Assembly: GCA_025994075.1 (NCBI GenBank)
Contig: JAMQGV010000048.1
Location: 223,332 to 287,331 of the forward strand
Direction of reading: 5' to 3'
DNA: 64,000 nucleotides
DNA from: Vicinamibacteria bacterium
GTDB taxonomy: Bacteria > Acidobacteriota > Vicinamibacteria > Fen-336
The stretch's first letter is position 1; each line of letters begins with the position of its first letter. Below, piece by piece: positions 25,791 to 34,510 of this stretch. The translations under genes were made by a program, and so were the position numbers. The notes under the pieces were generated by a model. It was not told where the DNA came from, did no database searches, and saw only the letters and a program-made list of their open reading frames with translations.

Positions 25791-27389
25791 CTACCGGGGA
25801 CTATAGACCCGGTAGTCGAGGTTCGGGAAGATGTTGTCCTTGTCCTCGAGCTCGCGGACGATCGGCTCCTCGAGCGTCACCTCGCCCGTCAGCGCACGGA
25901 ACAGGTAAGTGAAGCGCGCGACGTGGTCGCGCGTGCGCTTCTTCGCGTACTCGACCGTCGTGTTGGTCTTCATGATGAACGCCCAGTCCGAGGACTGCGC
26001 GAGCAGCAGCTCGCGGGCGGCCTGGTTCAGGGCCCGCCGCTCGAGGCCAAGGGCGTGGGGGTGGCGCGCGGCCAGCTCGACCATGCGCTCGGCGGCCATC
26101 GACAGGTGCGGGTAGATCCAGTCGTTGCCGGGGTTGAGCCAGACCTCGGCGTATCCGTGCGCGCCCCAGGTGCACATCGGCGGCTGCGCGACCTCGCACT
26201 CGGGGAACATCGCGAGGTACTCGGGCGCGGTGATCGGGCGGATCGCGGTCTGGTCGAAGTGCAGCTTGCGGAACAGGAAGTTCAGGAAGTCCGGGCCCTC
26301 GAACCACCAGTGGCCGTAGAGCTCGGCGTCGTACGGGCTCATCACGATCGGCGGCCGGTCCATGCGGGCGGCCAGCCCGCGGATCTGCTCGATCCGCTTG
26401 TCCATGAAGTGGCCCGCGTGCATCGCAGCCTTCTCCACGGCCCGTCCGCGGTCGTAGGGCTGCTTGTCGGCGAGCCCCACCTGACCCGTCACCCGGTGGT
26501 ACTTGATGCCGATGTTGCGGCGCAGGCCGTCGCCGAAGAAGTCGGCGACGTGCTCCATCGGCAGCTCCCAGCCGATGTCCTTGTAGAACTCGCGGTAGTC
26601 GTAGTCGCCCGGGTAGCCGACCTCCGCGCTCCACACCTGGCGCGAGGACTCCATGTCGCGCCCGAGGAAGGCGACGCCGCCCGGCGACAGGATCGGCGCG
26701 TGCACGCCCCACGTCGGCCGGGGATGGGCCTCGGTCAGGCCGTGCGCCTCGAGGAAGGAGTAGCGGATGCCCGCCTCCTCGAGGAAGCGCTCGACGCCCG
26801 GCATGTAGCCGCACTCCGGCAGCCAGATGCCCTCGGGGTCGCGGCCGAAGCACTCGCGGTGGTAGTCGCGCGCGATCAGCACCTGGGCCCGCACCGCCTC
26901 CGGCACGTCGTCCATCAGCGGCAGGAAGCCGTGGGTCGCGCCGCAGGTGATCACCTCGAGCTTGCCGGCGTCCAGGTGCCTGCGGAAGGCGCGGACGAGG
27001 TCCGACCCGTAGGTCTCGCGGAAACAGTGGCGGATGCGGCGGAACTCGTCGTGATAGAAGCGGGCGGTGGCCGCGAACTCGGGCTGCTCGCGCGCGGTCC
27101 GCAGGGCTTCCTGGCCCGCGAGGTCGACCAGCTTGTCGATGTGGTGGTTGTAGCGCGAGACGAGCAGCTCGTCGCGCAGCATCGCCAGGAGAGGCGGCGA
27201 TAGCGTCATCGTCAGCCGGTAGTCGACGCCGTCGGCGAGCAGGCCGTCGAGGACCAGGATCAGCGGGACGTAGGTCTCCGTGATCGCCTCGAACAGCCAC
27301 TCCTCCTCCATGAACTGCGGGAGCTCGGGGTGGCGCACGAACGGCAGGTGCGCGTGGAGGACGGGGCACCAATATCCGAGGGGCTGCAT
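25791..27389 (-). CDS. GH57 1,4-alpha-glucan branching enzyme (DUF1957)
   Basis: Glycoside hydrolase family 57 enzyme of 532 aa that introduces alpha-1,6 branches in glycogen-like polymers. The GH57 start (YWCPVLHAHLPFVRHPE), the nucleophile region GIWLPECGYMPG and the acid/base region MSPYDAELYGHWWFEGP are intact, and a DUF1957 C-terminal helical domain (LNPGNDWIYPHLSMAAERM to SSDWAFIMKT) follows. The ATG at 27389 has GGGGGAG seven bases upstream. The DUF4912 gene is immediately upstream, a known pairing for these enzymes, and the AMMECR1/MEMO genes follow. Confidence 0.93.
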   Translation of the reverse strand: MQPLGYWCPVLHAHLPFVRHPELPQFMEEEWLFEAITETYVPLILVLDGLLADGVDYRLTMTLSPPLLAMLRDELLVSRYNHHIDKLVDLAGQEALRTAREQPEFAATARFYHDEFRRIRHCFRETYGSDLVRAFRRHLDAGKLEVITCGATHGFLPLMDDVPEAVRAQVLIARDYHRECFGRDPEGIWLPECGYMPGVERFLEEAGIRYSFLEAHGLTEAHPRPTWGVHAPILSPGGVAFLGRDMESSRQVWSAEVGYPGDYDYREFYKDIGWELPMEHVADFFGDGLRRNIGIKYHRVTGQVGLADKQPYDRGRAVEKAAMHAGHFMDKRIEQIRGLAARMDRPPIVMSPYDAELYGHWWFEGPDFLNFLFRKLHFDQTAIRPITAPEYLAMFPECEVAQPPMCTWGAHGYAEVWLNPGNDWIYPHLSMAAERMVELAARHPHALGLERRALNQAARELLLAQSSDWAFIMKTNTTVEYAKKRTRDHVARFTYLFRALTGEVTLEEPIVRELEDKDNIFPNLDYRVYSPR

Positions 27390-27412
27390 CGGCGACTCCC
27401 CCGAAACGTCCG

Positions 27413-28231
27413 TCAGCGCGGACGACGCGGGCGGAACGACTCGCTGGCGCCGCCCTTCGTCGCGCGACGGCCGCCGGACGGGGTGGGCACGAAGAGGCCC
27501 GGCTGCTTCGGCAGCACCTGGCCGTGGACGGCCGCCCGGACGGCCGCCGCCGTGGACGCGGGGGCCGGGAGCGTCGAATCGAGCCCGCGCGCTCCCGCCC
27601 GGGTGTAGACGGCCTTGCGCGTCGCCGGCTCGGGCGACGGCGCGTTGCCGGGCGCGACCAGGGTGTTGCTCTGCGCCAGCCGCCGGAACTCCCCCGAGGG
27701 CAGCGTCAGGCCCAGTTCGGCCCGGTAGACGCGGGGCCGGGCGTCGGTCTTCACGTACCAGGAGCGGGTGCCCTCGGGCAGGAAGATCACGCTGAAGTGC
27801 CCGCTGCCCGCGTCGACCACGCGCAGCGTCAGCGGCGAGACCGCGACGGCCCGCACGCCGAGGTCGCGGCGCATCTGCGACAGCGTCGACTGCGCCACGT
27901 CCCAGTGCGCGAACAGCCACTCCGGGTCCTTGACCCGCAGCCGCAGGCGGTTGCGCCCGTAGCTCTCCGGGAACACGAAGCGCTCGTCCTCGAAGAAGCG
28001 GGGCCGCGGCTGCGACTCGGCGTACTTCGCGCTCTCGATCCGCTCTTCTTCGGTGAGTGCGGGCACCCCACGCGGCGCGACCGCGGGCACGACGACCGCC
28101 CGCACCGGGCCCGAAGCCGAGGGCGCCTTGCGCGCGGGCGCAGCCTGGGGCGCAGGCGCCTTGCGCCGCTCGGCCCCGTGTCGGCCGGAGCGCTTCGCCG
28201 GGACTTCCGCCTTCACTGCTCTCGAGGCCAT
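27413..28231 (-). CDS. DUF4912 domain protein
   Basis: Protein of 272 aa with a basic, disordered N-terminal region (residues 1-60, Lys/Pro/Ala-rich), the DUF4912 domain (about 80-200: PESYGRNRLRLRVKDPEWLF, AHWDVAQSTLSQMRRDLG, VYRAELGLTLPSGEFRRLA) and a Pro/Arg-rich tail. DUF4912 is often fused or adjacent to GH57 branching enzymes and is thought to bind glucans or organise them, which remains an inference. TATACT lies nine bases before the ATG with no Shine-Dalgarno sequence, so the transcript is probably leaderless, and the gene starts a four-gene run with GH57, MEMO and AMMECR1. Confidence 0.85.
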   Translation of the reverse strand: MASRAVKAEVPAKRSGRHGAERRKAPAPQAAPARKAPSASGPVRAVVVPAVAPRGVPALTEEERIESAKYAESQPRPRFFEDERFVFPESYGRNRLRLRVKDPEWLFAHWDVAQSTLSQMRRDLGVRAVAVSPLTLRVVDAGSGHFSVIFLPEGTRSWYVKTDARPRVYRAELGLTLPSGEFRRLAQSNTLVAPGNAPSPEPATRKAVYTRAGARGLDSTLPAPASTAAAVRAAVHGQVLPKQPGLFVPTPSGGRRATKGGASESFRPRRPR

Positions 28232-28257
28232 ACGTGGCGCAGTATAGCCGCCCGGCG

Positions 28258-28803
28258 CTACTCCCCGGGCCGCTGGGCGCGGGGTCGCCGCCCCGGGTTG
28301 CCCGGCTGCTGCGGTCGCACCTGCTCGAGCAGCCGGCGCAGCCGCTGCTCCACCTCGAACTCCAGGATGCGGAACTTGGCCTGCTGGACCGGCGTGAGCT
28401 GGGCGTCGATCGCCTCGACGTTCGCCCGCTGCTGCTGCGCGGCCTCCGCCTCCTGCTGCTTGACCCGCTTCATCAGCTCCGCCACCCGCGACTCGGTGGC
28501 GCCGCCCGCGCGCATCACCTGGCGCAGCTCGGACAGCGTCTCGATCCGTCCCCGCAGCGCCTGGCGCCGGTCCGTCTGCAGCCGCTTGACGAGCGGCAGC
28601 AGCCGCACGAAACCCGCGTCGTCGAGGCCGAGGCTCTCCTGCAGGTTGCTCACGATGTAGGCGTCGACCATGCGGAAGACCTCGTCGCGGCCGCGACCCG
28701 GCCCGCCACCCTCCTCGGGAGGTTGCTGCGCCGCCGCCGGCAGGCCGAGCGCCAGCACGAGCAGCGTCGTCGGCAGCATGCGCATCCGCATCCGCGTCTT
28801 CAC
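28258..28803 (-). CDS. Exported Spy/CpxP-like protein, second copy
   Basis: Periplasmic helical protein of 181 aa. A signal peptide (MKTRMRMRMLPTTLLVLALG, cleavage after PAAAQ) is followed by a helix-rich, Gln/Arg-rich region with the pattern NLQESLGLDDAGFVRLLPLV and QLTPVQQAKFRILEFEVEQR, typical of Spy/CpxP/heavy-metal-resistor proteins that hold unfolded proteins or sense envelope stress. The GTG start at 28803 overlaps the anti-sigma stop (GTGA). It is the last gene of an operon with an ECF sigma factor. Confidence 0.75.
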   Translation of the reverse strand: MKTRMRMRMLPTTLLVLALGLPAAAQQPPEEGGGPGRGRDEVFRMVDAYIVSNLQESLGLDDAGFVRLLPLVKRLQTDRRQALRGRIETLSELRQVMRAGGATESRVAELMKRVKQQEAEAAQQQRANVEAIDAQLTPVQQAKFRILEFEVEQRLRRLLEQVRPQQPGNPGRRPRAQRPGE

Positions 28804-29333
28804 AGATCCTCCTCCCCCGGGTGCGCGAACTCGCGCTCGACCGCATCGGCCAGCAGCGCACCCTGTTCGTCGTCCAGCTCGATCACGGCGGAGGTCACGT
28901 CGGAGGCCGCCACCAGCGGCAGGTCCGAGCTCCAGCCCTCCAGTTCGCGGAGCAGGTCGAGCCCGGTGTCGTCCTCCACCGCGGGCAACGCGGACCAGGC
29001 GGGCAAGGCCGGTTCCGCCGGGAGCGGCCCGGGGCCGTTCACGCGCACGGCCACCAGCAGCGTGGCCGCCAGCGCGGTCACGGCCGCGATCCGTCCCACC
29101 ATCACCCACCGCTCGCGCTGCTCGATGCGGCGGCTCACGTTGCGCCGGAAGCCCTGCCAGAACAGCGGCGACGGCTCGGGCACCGAGGCGTCCCGGGCCC
29201 AGGCCAGCGCTTCTTTCGCCTCCTCCAGCCGGCGGCGGCAGTCGGCGCACCCGGCGAGGTGTGCCGCGGTCGCGCCCTCGGGCTCGGCCTCCATCGCCTC
29301 CCACAGGGCGTCCTCGCGAAGGTGTTCGTTCAC
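28800..29333 (-). CDS. Zinc-finger anti-sigma factor
   Basis: Membrane-anchored regulator of 177 aa. The N-terminal HLAGCADC motif (H-x3-C-x2-C) near residues 25-32 is the zinc-binding anti-sigma (ZAS/zf-HC2) signature. One transmembrane helix (VGRIAAVTALAATLLVAV) spans about residues 78-96, leaving an acidic C-terminal segment outside. It follows and overlaps the ECF sigma gene by four bases, so it should sequester that sigma factor. Confidence 0.87.
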   Translation of the reverse strand: MNEHLREDALWEAMEAEPEGATAAHLAGCADCRRRLEEAKEALAWARDASVPEPSPLFWQGFRRNVSRRIEQRERWVMVGRIAAVTALAATLLVAVRVNGPGPLPAEPALPAWSALPAVEDDTGLDLLRELEGWSSDLPLVAASDVTSAVIELDDEQGALLADAVEREFAHPGEEDL

Positions 29334-29959
29334 GATCGCCCCTCCCCTGCAGGCGCCTGCACCAGCAGCTTGCGCAGGTTCTGGAGCGCGTGGAACAGGT
29401 TGGCCTTGACCGTGCCCACGGTCGAGCCGAGGGCCTGCGCCACCTCCTCGTGGCTCAGCTCGTGGTAGGTCTTCAGGATCAGCGTGGCGCGCTGCTTCTC
29501 CGGCAGCCGCGCGAGCGCCGCCCGCACCTGGCGCGCGCGCTCCGCGCTCTCAAGGCGCGACAGCGCGCCTTCCCCGCCCGCCGGCAGCGCCTCCGACAAC
29601 TCCTCGGCGGGCGGCTTGCGGGCCGCGCGGAAGTTGAGGCACGTGTTGACGGCGATGCGGAACAGCCAGGTCGAGAACGCGCTGTCGCCGCGGAAGCGGT
29701 CGAGCGCCTTGTAGGCGCGCAGGAACACCTCCTGGGCCATGTCGGACGCGTCGTGGTGGTCGTTCACGTACCGGTAGCAGATGCGGTAGACGTCGCGCTG
29801 ATAGCGCTCGACCAGCCGGTCGAAGGCCTCCCGCTCGCCGCGGCGGCAGGCCTCGATCGCGGCGCGGTCGTCGTCGCGCAGGCCCCGCGCCCGCGGGGCG
29901 GGCGCGGTTTCCTGCATCGCGCGATGGTCCGGCAGCGGAAAGGCGGCGGCGACGCTCAT
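29330..29959 (-). CDS. ECF-type RNA polymerase sigma factor
   Basis: Sigma-70 family factor of 209 aa with region 2 (AFDRLVERYQRDVYRICYRYV, DASDMAQEVFLRAYKALDRF, STWLFRIAVNTCLNF) and region 4 (LPEKQRATLILKTYHELSHE followed by EVAQALGSTVGTVKANLFHA), the SigE/RpoE-like arrangement. The start may be ATG 29959 or the in-frame ATG at 29917; neither has a clear ribosome site. It lies between two Spy/CpxP-like genes and next to its anti-sigma, which points to control of envelope stress. Confidence 0.92.
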   Translation of the reverse strand: MSVAAAFPLPDHRAMQETAPAPRARGLRDDDRAAIEACRRGEREAFDRLVERYQRDVYRICYRYVNDHHDASDMAQEVFLRAYKALDRFRGDSAFSTWLFRIAVNTCLNFRAARKPPAEELSEALPAGGEGALSRLESAERARQVRAALARLPEKQRATLILKTYHELSHEEVAQALGSTVGTVKANLFHALQNLRKLLVQAPAGEGRS

Positions 29960-29969
29960 CGCGGCGAAA

Positions 29970-30446
29970 TCAGTCCTGGCGCGGCCCGCCCGGACGCGCC
30001 TTGCGCGCGGCCCGCGCTCCCTGGCCCGCCCGCATGCGGGAGCCGACGGCGGCCAGCTTCTCGATCTGCTCCGCCTGCTCGGGGCTGACGACCTTGCGCA
30101 GGGCGAGCCGCTGGTCGACGCGCGCCTTCAGCACGGCGAACTCCAGGTCGCCGACGACCTTCAGCTTCGCGGCGATCGCCTTCTCGTCCACCATCGGCGC
30201 CCGGAACAGCTCGTTCAGCTCCATCCGGGCCACCTGCAGGGCGGCCTGTCGCTGCACCTCGGCCTTCTGGTGCTCCACGCGGAGCTTGCGGACCTGCTCG
30301 ACCTGCTCGTCGGCGAGCCCGATCCGTTCCTTGAGCTGCGACTCCAGGTCGCCCCGCGGCGCCGGACGGGGACCGGGGCCCTGGGCCAGCAGGCCACTCG
30401 CCAGCGCCATCGAAGCCAGACCCGCCAACCACGCTCTCTTGGTCAT
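29970..30446 (-). CDS. Exported Spy/CpxP-like protein, first copy
   Basis: Predicted periplasmic protein of 158 aa with signal peptide MTKRAWLAGLASMALASG (cleavage after LLAQ), then amphipathic helices QLKERIGLADEQVEQVRKLR, VARMELNELFRAP and LRKVVSPEQAEQIEKL, a heavy-metal-resistor/Spy pattern. ATG at 30446 has a strong GAGGAGGAGGAG site. It overlaps the stop of the large membrane protein by four bases and precedes the sigma gene by ten, so all are in one transcript. Confidence 0.75.
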   Translation of the reverse strand: MTKRAWLAGLASMALASGLLAQGPGPRPAPRGDLESQLKERIGLADEQVEQVRKLRVEHQKAEVQRQAALQVARMELNELFRAPMVDEKAIAAKLKVVGDLEFAVLKARVDQRLALRKVVSPEQAEQIEKLAAVGSRMRAGQGARAARKARPGGPRQD

Positions 30447-32578
30447 CGCTCCTCCTCCTCTTGCCCACTTGGACCGCGGCTGACGGAAAAGGTTGGCTCG
30501 GCGTGCAGTTGGACGCCGGTCACGCGGGCGGGGCCGCCGCCGACGAGGGCCAGTTGCCCGGGGCCGCCACGCAGCACCTCGAAGCGATAGCGAAGCTCCG
30601 CGTCGGCGGCGATCACGGGCTGGGCCCCGGGGCGCTCCGGCACCCAGCGCAGCCGCGGGGACTCGGTGCCGGGAGGCCGGTCGCCCAGGGCCAGGTCGAG
30701 GCGGTAGACGCCGGCCGCCAGATCGATGCGGTCGGCGATCGGAAACCCGTGGGGCGACCGGTGGGGCGCGTAGTCCGCCGGGGCGGGGACCCAGCTCGCG
30801 CTCGTGGAGGGCTCGAACCGCCCTGCCGGAAGGGCGAGCGCGGGACGCCCGAGCAGGCGGACGTGGTCCCGCGCCGTGCCGGCGGCGTCGCTGAGCCGGG
30901 CGGCACCGCTCGTCGCGGCCAGCAGCACGAGCGTGGCAGCCAGGAAGCCGCGCGCCGTGGCGGGCCGGTGGCGACCCAGAGCGGCCAGCAACAGGACGGC
31001 TCCCCACAGCCCGGCCAGTGAATGACGGTCCGGCTCGCCCAGCACGTAGGCCGGCAGCAGACCCGTCCACTCCTCGGCCCCGGAGCTGGCCCGCCACAGC
31101 GGGGCGGTGCCGTCCCGGTCGCGATGCACCAGCTCGGGCCGCGCGGCTCCGGCGAGTGCGACGAACAGCGTCCAGCCGAGGAGCAGGGCGGCGCGGGAGG
31201 AGACGGCCGAGCGCACGGTCCAGGCCGCTCCGAGCACCAGCGGAGCCCACAGCGGCACGAGGAAGCGGGCCGGCGGATTGAACCCGCCGCGCCACATGTG
31301 CCACGACCCGGCGACCAGGAACATCGCGCCGAGCGCCGCGGCCGCCCCCCAGGCCAGACGTGGGTGAGTGCGGCGCAGCGACCACAGACCCGGCAGCGTC
31401 AGGGCGAAGACCGGCGCGTAGACGAGGAGCCCGAACTCCTGGTCGAGCAGCAGGCCGGGGGCGCCTTCGAAGAGCGTCTCGGGGGCGAATTCCGGACGTC
31501 GGCCATAAACTCGGCGTGGGTCGAAAAATCCATACAGGATCGAATGGTACAGAGCGATGCCAGACGCGGAGAGGGCGGCGACGAGGCCGCCGGGAAGCCA
31601 CACGCGGGGACCCGGACGGCCGGCGACGAGGTACAGGGCGAGCAGCACGGAGAGGATCGAGTAGCGCGCGTTCAGCCAGGGCAACACGCCGAGCGCGAGA
31701 CCGAGCGCCACCCCGCGCCCCACCCCGCCCCGGCCGTCGAGACCCAGGCGCAGGACGAAGGCCACCGCCAGCGCCGCCGGCACCTCGGTGAAGACGAGGC
31801 CGCCGAACGGGAGCAGCGGCGGACAGAAGGCGAAGACCGCGGCGAGCAGGTCGGCCCGCACCGGGTCGGACAGCACCCGCCTCAGGAGCAGCCGCACCTC
31901 GTTGCAGAGCAGGGCCGTCAGCAGCGCCATGAAGGCGACCACGCCCGGGTACCCGGCCAGCGCCCAGGCCGGGAGGATCAGGACCGAGAGGCCGACCGCG
32001 TGCAGCGAGTAGATCGCGCCGCCCTTGCCGCGGACCCGATAGTGGGGCTCCATCGGCCGGTCGAAGAAGGCGAGGTAGCGGCGCTCCTCGAAATCGCGCT
32101 CGAGCCGCAGGTCGTGGTCGCGGAGCAGGCTGTCGGCGACGACGAGGTAGTGCGGCTCGTCGCCCTGCGGCCCGACGCGGACGGCGCTGTGGGCTCCGAC
32201 CGCGAGGTGCAGCGCGAAGGCCGCCGGCACGAACGCCCAGGCCGGGAACCGGGGCCGGGCGCTGGCGATCAGCGTCGCGGCGCCGGCCAGGCCCAGCGCG
32301 ACCAGCGGCGGGCCGGTCCAGGCCCCGGCACCGGCCCAGCCCGCACCGAGGAGGAGGACAGCCGGCGGCACGGGCCACAGGCCGCGCAGCGCGCGCAGCG
32401 GCCCACCGTCGCGTACCGCAGCGGCCAGGACAGCCGCCAGCAGCAGCAGCCCGCCCCACAGGGCGGGCGTGCCCGGCCCCTGCAGCAGTCCCCCGTCGCC
32501 CGAGCGGGCGGCGCCGGCCAGGCCCAGCCCCGCGAGGCTGGCCAGGATCACGGTCGCCATCGAGCGAAGGCGCAACAC
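30443..32578 (-). CDS. Polytopic membrane protein, probable glycosyltransferase-like
   Basis: Large inner-membrane protein of 711 aa with about 12 hydrophobic helices and a C-terminal soluble domain of about 150 residues (from ADYAPHRSPHGFPIADRIDL). The first extracellular loop has VGPQGDEPHYLVVADSLL, where the acidic DEPHY motif near residues 140-145 resembles the catalytic loop of GT-C (PMT/ArnT-like) glycosyltransferases. The substrate is unknown. I place the start at GTG 32578 because TACAAT lies exactly seven bases upstream; the ATG at 32587 would overlap that element. It is the first gene of the sigma/anti-sigma/Spy-like operon. Confidence 0.72.
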   Translation of the reverse strand: MLRLRSMATVILASLAGLGLAGAARSGDGGLLQGPGTPALWGGLLLLAAVLAAAVRDGGPLRALRGLWPVPPAVLLLGAGWAGAGAWTGPPLVALGLAGAATLIASARPRFPAWAFVPAAFALHLAVGAHSAVRVGPQGDEPHYLVVADSLLRDHDLRLERDFEERRYLAFFDRPMEPHYRVRGKGGAIYSLHAVGLSVLILPAWALAGYPGVVAFMALLTALLCNEVRLLLRRVLSDPVRADLLAAVFAFCPPLLPFGGLVFTEVPAALAVAFVLRLGLDGRGGVGRGVALGLALGVLPWLNARYSILSVLLALYLVAGRPGPRVWLPGGLVAALSASGIALYHSILYGFFDPRRVYGRRPEFAPETLFEGAPGLLLDQEFGLLVYAPVFALTLPGLWSLRRTHPRLAWGAAAALGAMFLVAGSWHMWRGGFNPPARFLVPLWAPLVLGAAWTVRSAVSSRAALLLGWTLFVALAGAARPELVHRDRDGTAPLWRASSGAEEWTGLLPAYVLGEPDRHSLAGLWGAVLLLAALGRHRPATARGFLAATLVLLAATSGAARLSDAAGTARDHVRLLGRPALALPAGRFEPSTSASWVPAPADYAPHRSPHGFPIADRIDLAAGVYRLDLALGDRPPGTESPRLRWVPERPGAQPVIAADAELRYRFEVLRGGPGQLALVGGGPARVTGVQLHAEPTFSVSRGPSGQEEEER

Positions 32579-32597
32579 CGCCCGCATTGTATGAGGG

Positions 32598-32626
32598 TTG
32601 ACGCCACCCGGGCGGGGCGCGATAGT
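32598..32626 (+). promoter_or_regulatory. Promoter for the gene at 32648
   Basis: TTGACG (32598-32603), a 17-base spacer and GATAGT (32621-32626), followed by a GGAGGAGGG ribosome site and the ATG at 32648. It is divergent from, and about 20 bases away from, the start of the membrane protein gene. Confidence 0.5.
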
Positions 32627-32647
32627 GGCGGGAGGAGGGTGCGTCCG

Positions 32648-33475
32648 ATGCGATGGCCTGCGCTGGTGCTGATCGGCGGCCTGTGCGCGTTCGCGGCGCG
32701 CGCCGATGAGGTCGTGCTCAAGAGCGGCCGCCGGATCAGCGGCGTCGTGGTCGAGCAAACCGCGACGACCGTTGTGCTCGACGTCGGCGCCGGGCTCGTC
32801 GGCTTCCCTCGCGCGAGCGTGGCCCGGGTCGTCGAAGGAACGAGTTCGCTGACCCGGTACCGCGAGCGGGCGGCTGGCCTGGGGGTGGACGACGCCGCGG
32901 GCTGGCTGGCCCTCGGCCTCTGGGCCCGCGACAACGACCTTCAGACCCCGGCGCGCGAGGCCTTCGAGCGCGTGATCGCCATCGACCCGGCCAATGCCGC
33001 GGCCCACCGGGGGCTCGGCCACGAACTCGTCGACGGTACCTGGCTCTCCGGGGACGCGGCCCAGCGGGCCCGCGGCCTGGTGCCCTTCGAGGGCGAGTGG
33101 GTGACTCCGGCCGAGCAGGCCGCGCGCCTCGCGGAGCGCGAGGCCGACCGGCGCGACCGCCGCGAGCGGGCCGAGGCCGACGCGCGGGCGGCGGAGGCCG
33201 AAGCCCGGGTCCGCGAGGCCGAGGCCCGCGCCCGCCAGGCCGAGGATCAGGCTCGGGTCCAGGGCGGCATCCCGATCGGCGGGGTCTGGGGCTGGGGTGT
33301 CGCGCCCTGCGTCGGCAGCGACTGCCGCGGCGACCGTCGCGACGGCCGGCCGGGTGGGGATCGCGGGGATCGGCACGGCGACGGGAAGAGGCGGCCGCAG
33401 CCCACGCCGCAACCCACACCGCGGCCGCAGCCCCCGTGTACCGCGTTGCTGGCCACGAACTGCCAGGGCTCTTGA
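32648..33475 (+). CDS. Exported protein with small beta domain, TPR-like core and Ala/Arg/Glu-rich helix
   Basis: Predicted periplasmic protein of 275 aa, function unknown. It has a signal peptide (MRWPALVLIGGLCAFAARA), a short SH3-like beta segment of the VVLKSGRRISGVVVEQ type (about residues 20-65), a TPR-like helical pair (AFERVIAIDPANAAAHRGLG near 105-125), a long charged helix (EREADRRDRRERAEADARAA) and a Cys/Pro-rich tail (PQPTPQPTPRPQPPC). Similar beta-plus-TPR proteins are common in Planctomycetes and Acidobacteria without known roles. The ATG at 32648 has a good ribosome site and promoter. lexA follows 45 bases downstream with its own promoter. Confidence 0.72.
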   Translation: MRWPALVLIGGLCAFAARADEVVLKSGRRISGVVVEQTATTVVLDVGAGLVGFPRASVARVVEGTSSLTRYRERAAGLGVDDAAGWLALGLWARDNDLQTPAREAFERVIAIDPANAAAHRGLGHELVDGTWLSGDAAQRARGLVPFEGEWVTPAEQAARLAEREADRRDRRERAEADARAAEAEARVREAEARARQAEDQARVQGGIPIGGVWGWGVAPCVGSDCRGDRRDGRPGGDRGDRHGDGKRRPQPTPQPTPRPQPPCTALLATNCQGS

Positions 33476-33476
33476 C

Positions 33477-33494
33477 TTTCGCCTAAGATTCGCC
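33477..33494. promoter_or_regulatory. Candidate LexA operator in the lexA promoter
   Basis: TTTCGC-N6-TTCGCC, an 11-base-period direct repeat identical in layout to the one at 9219-9236 before dnaE2. It starts at the end of a -35-like TTGACT (33472-33477) and covers the spacer, so a bound repressor would block RNA polymerase. The -10 is less clear: CATCCT at 33495-33500 has correct spacing, and TAAGAT at 33484-33489 is the alternative. Confidence 0.55.
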
Positions 33495-33520
33495 CATCCT
33501 GCTCAGCAGGAGAGCGAGCC

Positions 33521-34144
33521 ATGCCCCTCACCCGCCGCCAGAAGGAGATCCTCGATTTCGTCTCCGACGAGATCGAGAAGAACGGCTACGCGCCGACGAT
33601 CGAGGAGATCGCGCACCGCTTCGACCTGCGCTCCCTCGCCACCGTCCACAAGCACCTCTCCAACCTCCAGACCAAGGGCCTGCTGCGCCGCTCGCCGAAC
33701 CGCAGCCGGGCCCTCGAGGTCACCCCCACCCCGATGAAGGTGCAGGCGGTGGAACTGCCGCTGCTGGGCCGCATCGCCGCCGGCGTGCCGATCGAGGCGG
33801 TGGAAGCTGCCGAGACGATCTACGTGCCCGAGGACCTGGTCGGCCGCTCCGACACCTACGTGCTCCAGGTCGCCGGCGACTCGATGATCGAGGAGCAGAT
33901 CCGCGACGGCGACTACGTGATCGTCGAACGGCGCGAGAACGCCCGCGACGGCGAGATGGTGGTGGCCCTGGTCGACGGCGAGCGGGCGACCCTGAAGAAG
34001 CTCTACCGCGAGGGCGACGGGCGGGTCCGGCTGCAGCCTGCCAACCCCGAGATGAAGCCGATGTTCTTCGAGGCCGACCGGGTCCGCGTCCAGGGCGTGG
34101 TGGTGGGCCTGCTGCGCCGCTACGACCGGCCCTGGAAGATGTAG
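33521..34144 (+). CDS. lexA: SOS-response repressor LexA
   Basis: Repressor and latent serine peptidase (207 aa) that self-cleaves with RecA-ssDNA to induce DNA repair genes. An N-terminal winged helix covers residues 1-65 (TRRQKEILDFVSDEIEKNGY, ATVHKHLSNLQTKGLL), the cleavage site is Ala87-Gly88 in RIAAGVP, and the catalytic dyad is Ser121 (GDSM) and Lys159 (ATLKKL). ATG at 33521 has an AGGAGAG ribosome site. A candidate operator lies in its promoter and a Y-family polymerase is two genes downstream. Confidence 0.96.
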   Translation: MPLTRRQKEILDFVSDEIEKNGYAPTIEEIAHRFDLRSLATVHKHLSNLQTKGLLRRSPNRSRALEVTPTPMKVQAVELPLLGRIAAGVPIEAVEAAETIYVPEDLVGRSDTYVLQVAGDSMIEEQIRDGDYVIVERRENARDGEMVVALVDGERATLKKLYREGDGRVRLQPANPEMKPMFFEADRVRVQGVVVGLLRRYDRPWKM

Positions 34145-34159
34145 GTAGACTGGGCGGCC

Positions 34160-34465
34160 ATGGAAGGCAAGACCTCGGTCAACTTCACGGTGCAGCCCGA
34201 CGACGCATCGCCGACGCCGCGCACCTACAGCAACTTCTGTGCGATCCAGCACTCGCCGTTCGACTTCACGCTCACCTTCTGCGACATGCCGCCGCTCGGC
34301 GAGCGGGAGATCGAGCAGGCCCAGCGCACCCACGTGGTGAAGGCCCCCGTCCAGGCCCGGATGGTCGTGCCCGTGCAGGTGATCCCGGGCCTGATCGCCG
34401 CCTTGCAGGAGAACCTGCGGCTCTACAACGAGTCCTTCGGATCGAATCGCGGCCCGATGAACTGA
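34160..34465 (+). CDS. DUF3467 protein
   Basis: Small protein of 101 aa with the DUF3467 pattern: YSNFCAIQHSPFDFTLTFCD, followed by a central region and ARMVVPVQVIPGLIAALQEN near the C-terminus. It is cytoplasmic and its function is unknown. TAGACT lies eight bases before the ATG and overlaps the end of lexA, so it may have its own leaderless transcript as well as lexA read-through. Confidence 0.85.
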   Translation: MEGKTSVNFTVQPDDASPTPRTYSNFCAIQHSPFDFTLTFCDMPPLGEREIEQAQRTHVVKAPVQARMVVPVQVIPGLIAALQENLRLYNESFGSNRGPMN

Positions 34466-34510
34466 GCGCGGACCCGATGCGGCCGGGGGGCGCCGTAGGC
34501 TGTCCCCGCG

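Noticed and set aside
30443..33412. Extended 989-codon reading of the membrane protein
   Set aside because: The upstream third overlaps the divergent exported-protein gene at 32648-33475, which has its own promoter and ribosome site.
33484..33489. TAAGAT as the only -10 of lexA
   Set aside because: No suitable -35 at 16-18 bases upstream; kept only as an alternative to TTGACT/CATCCT.
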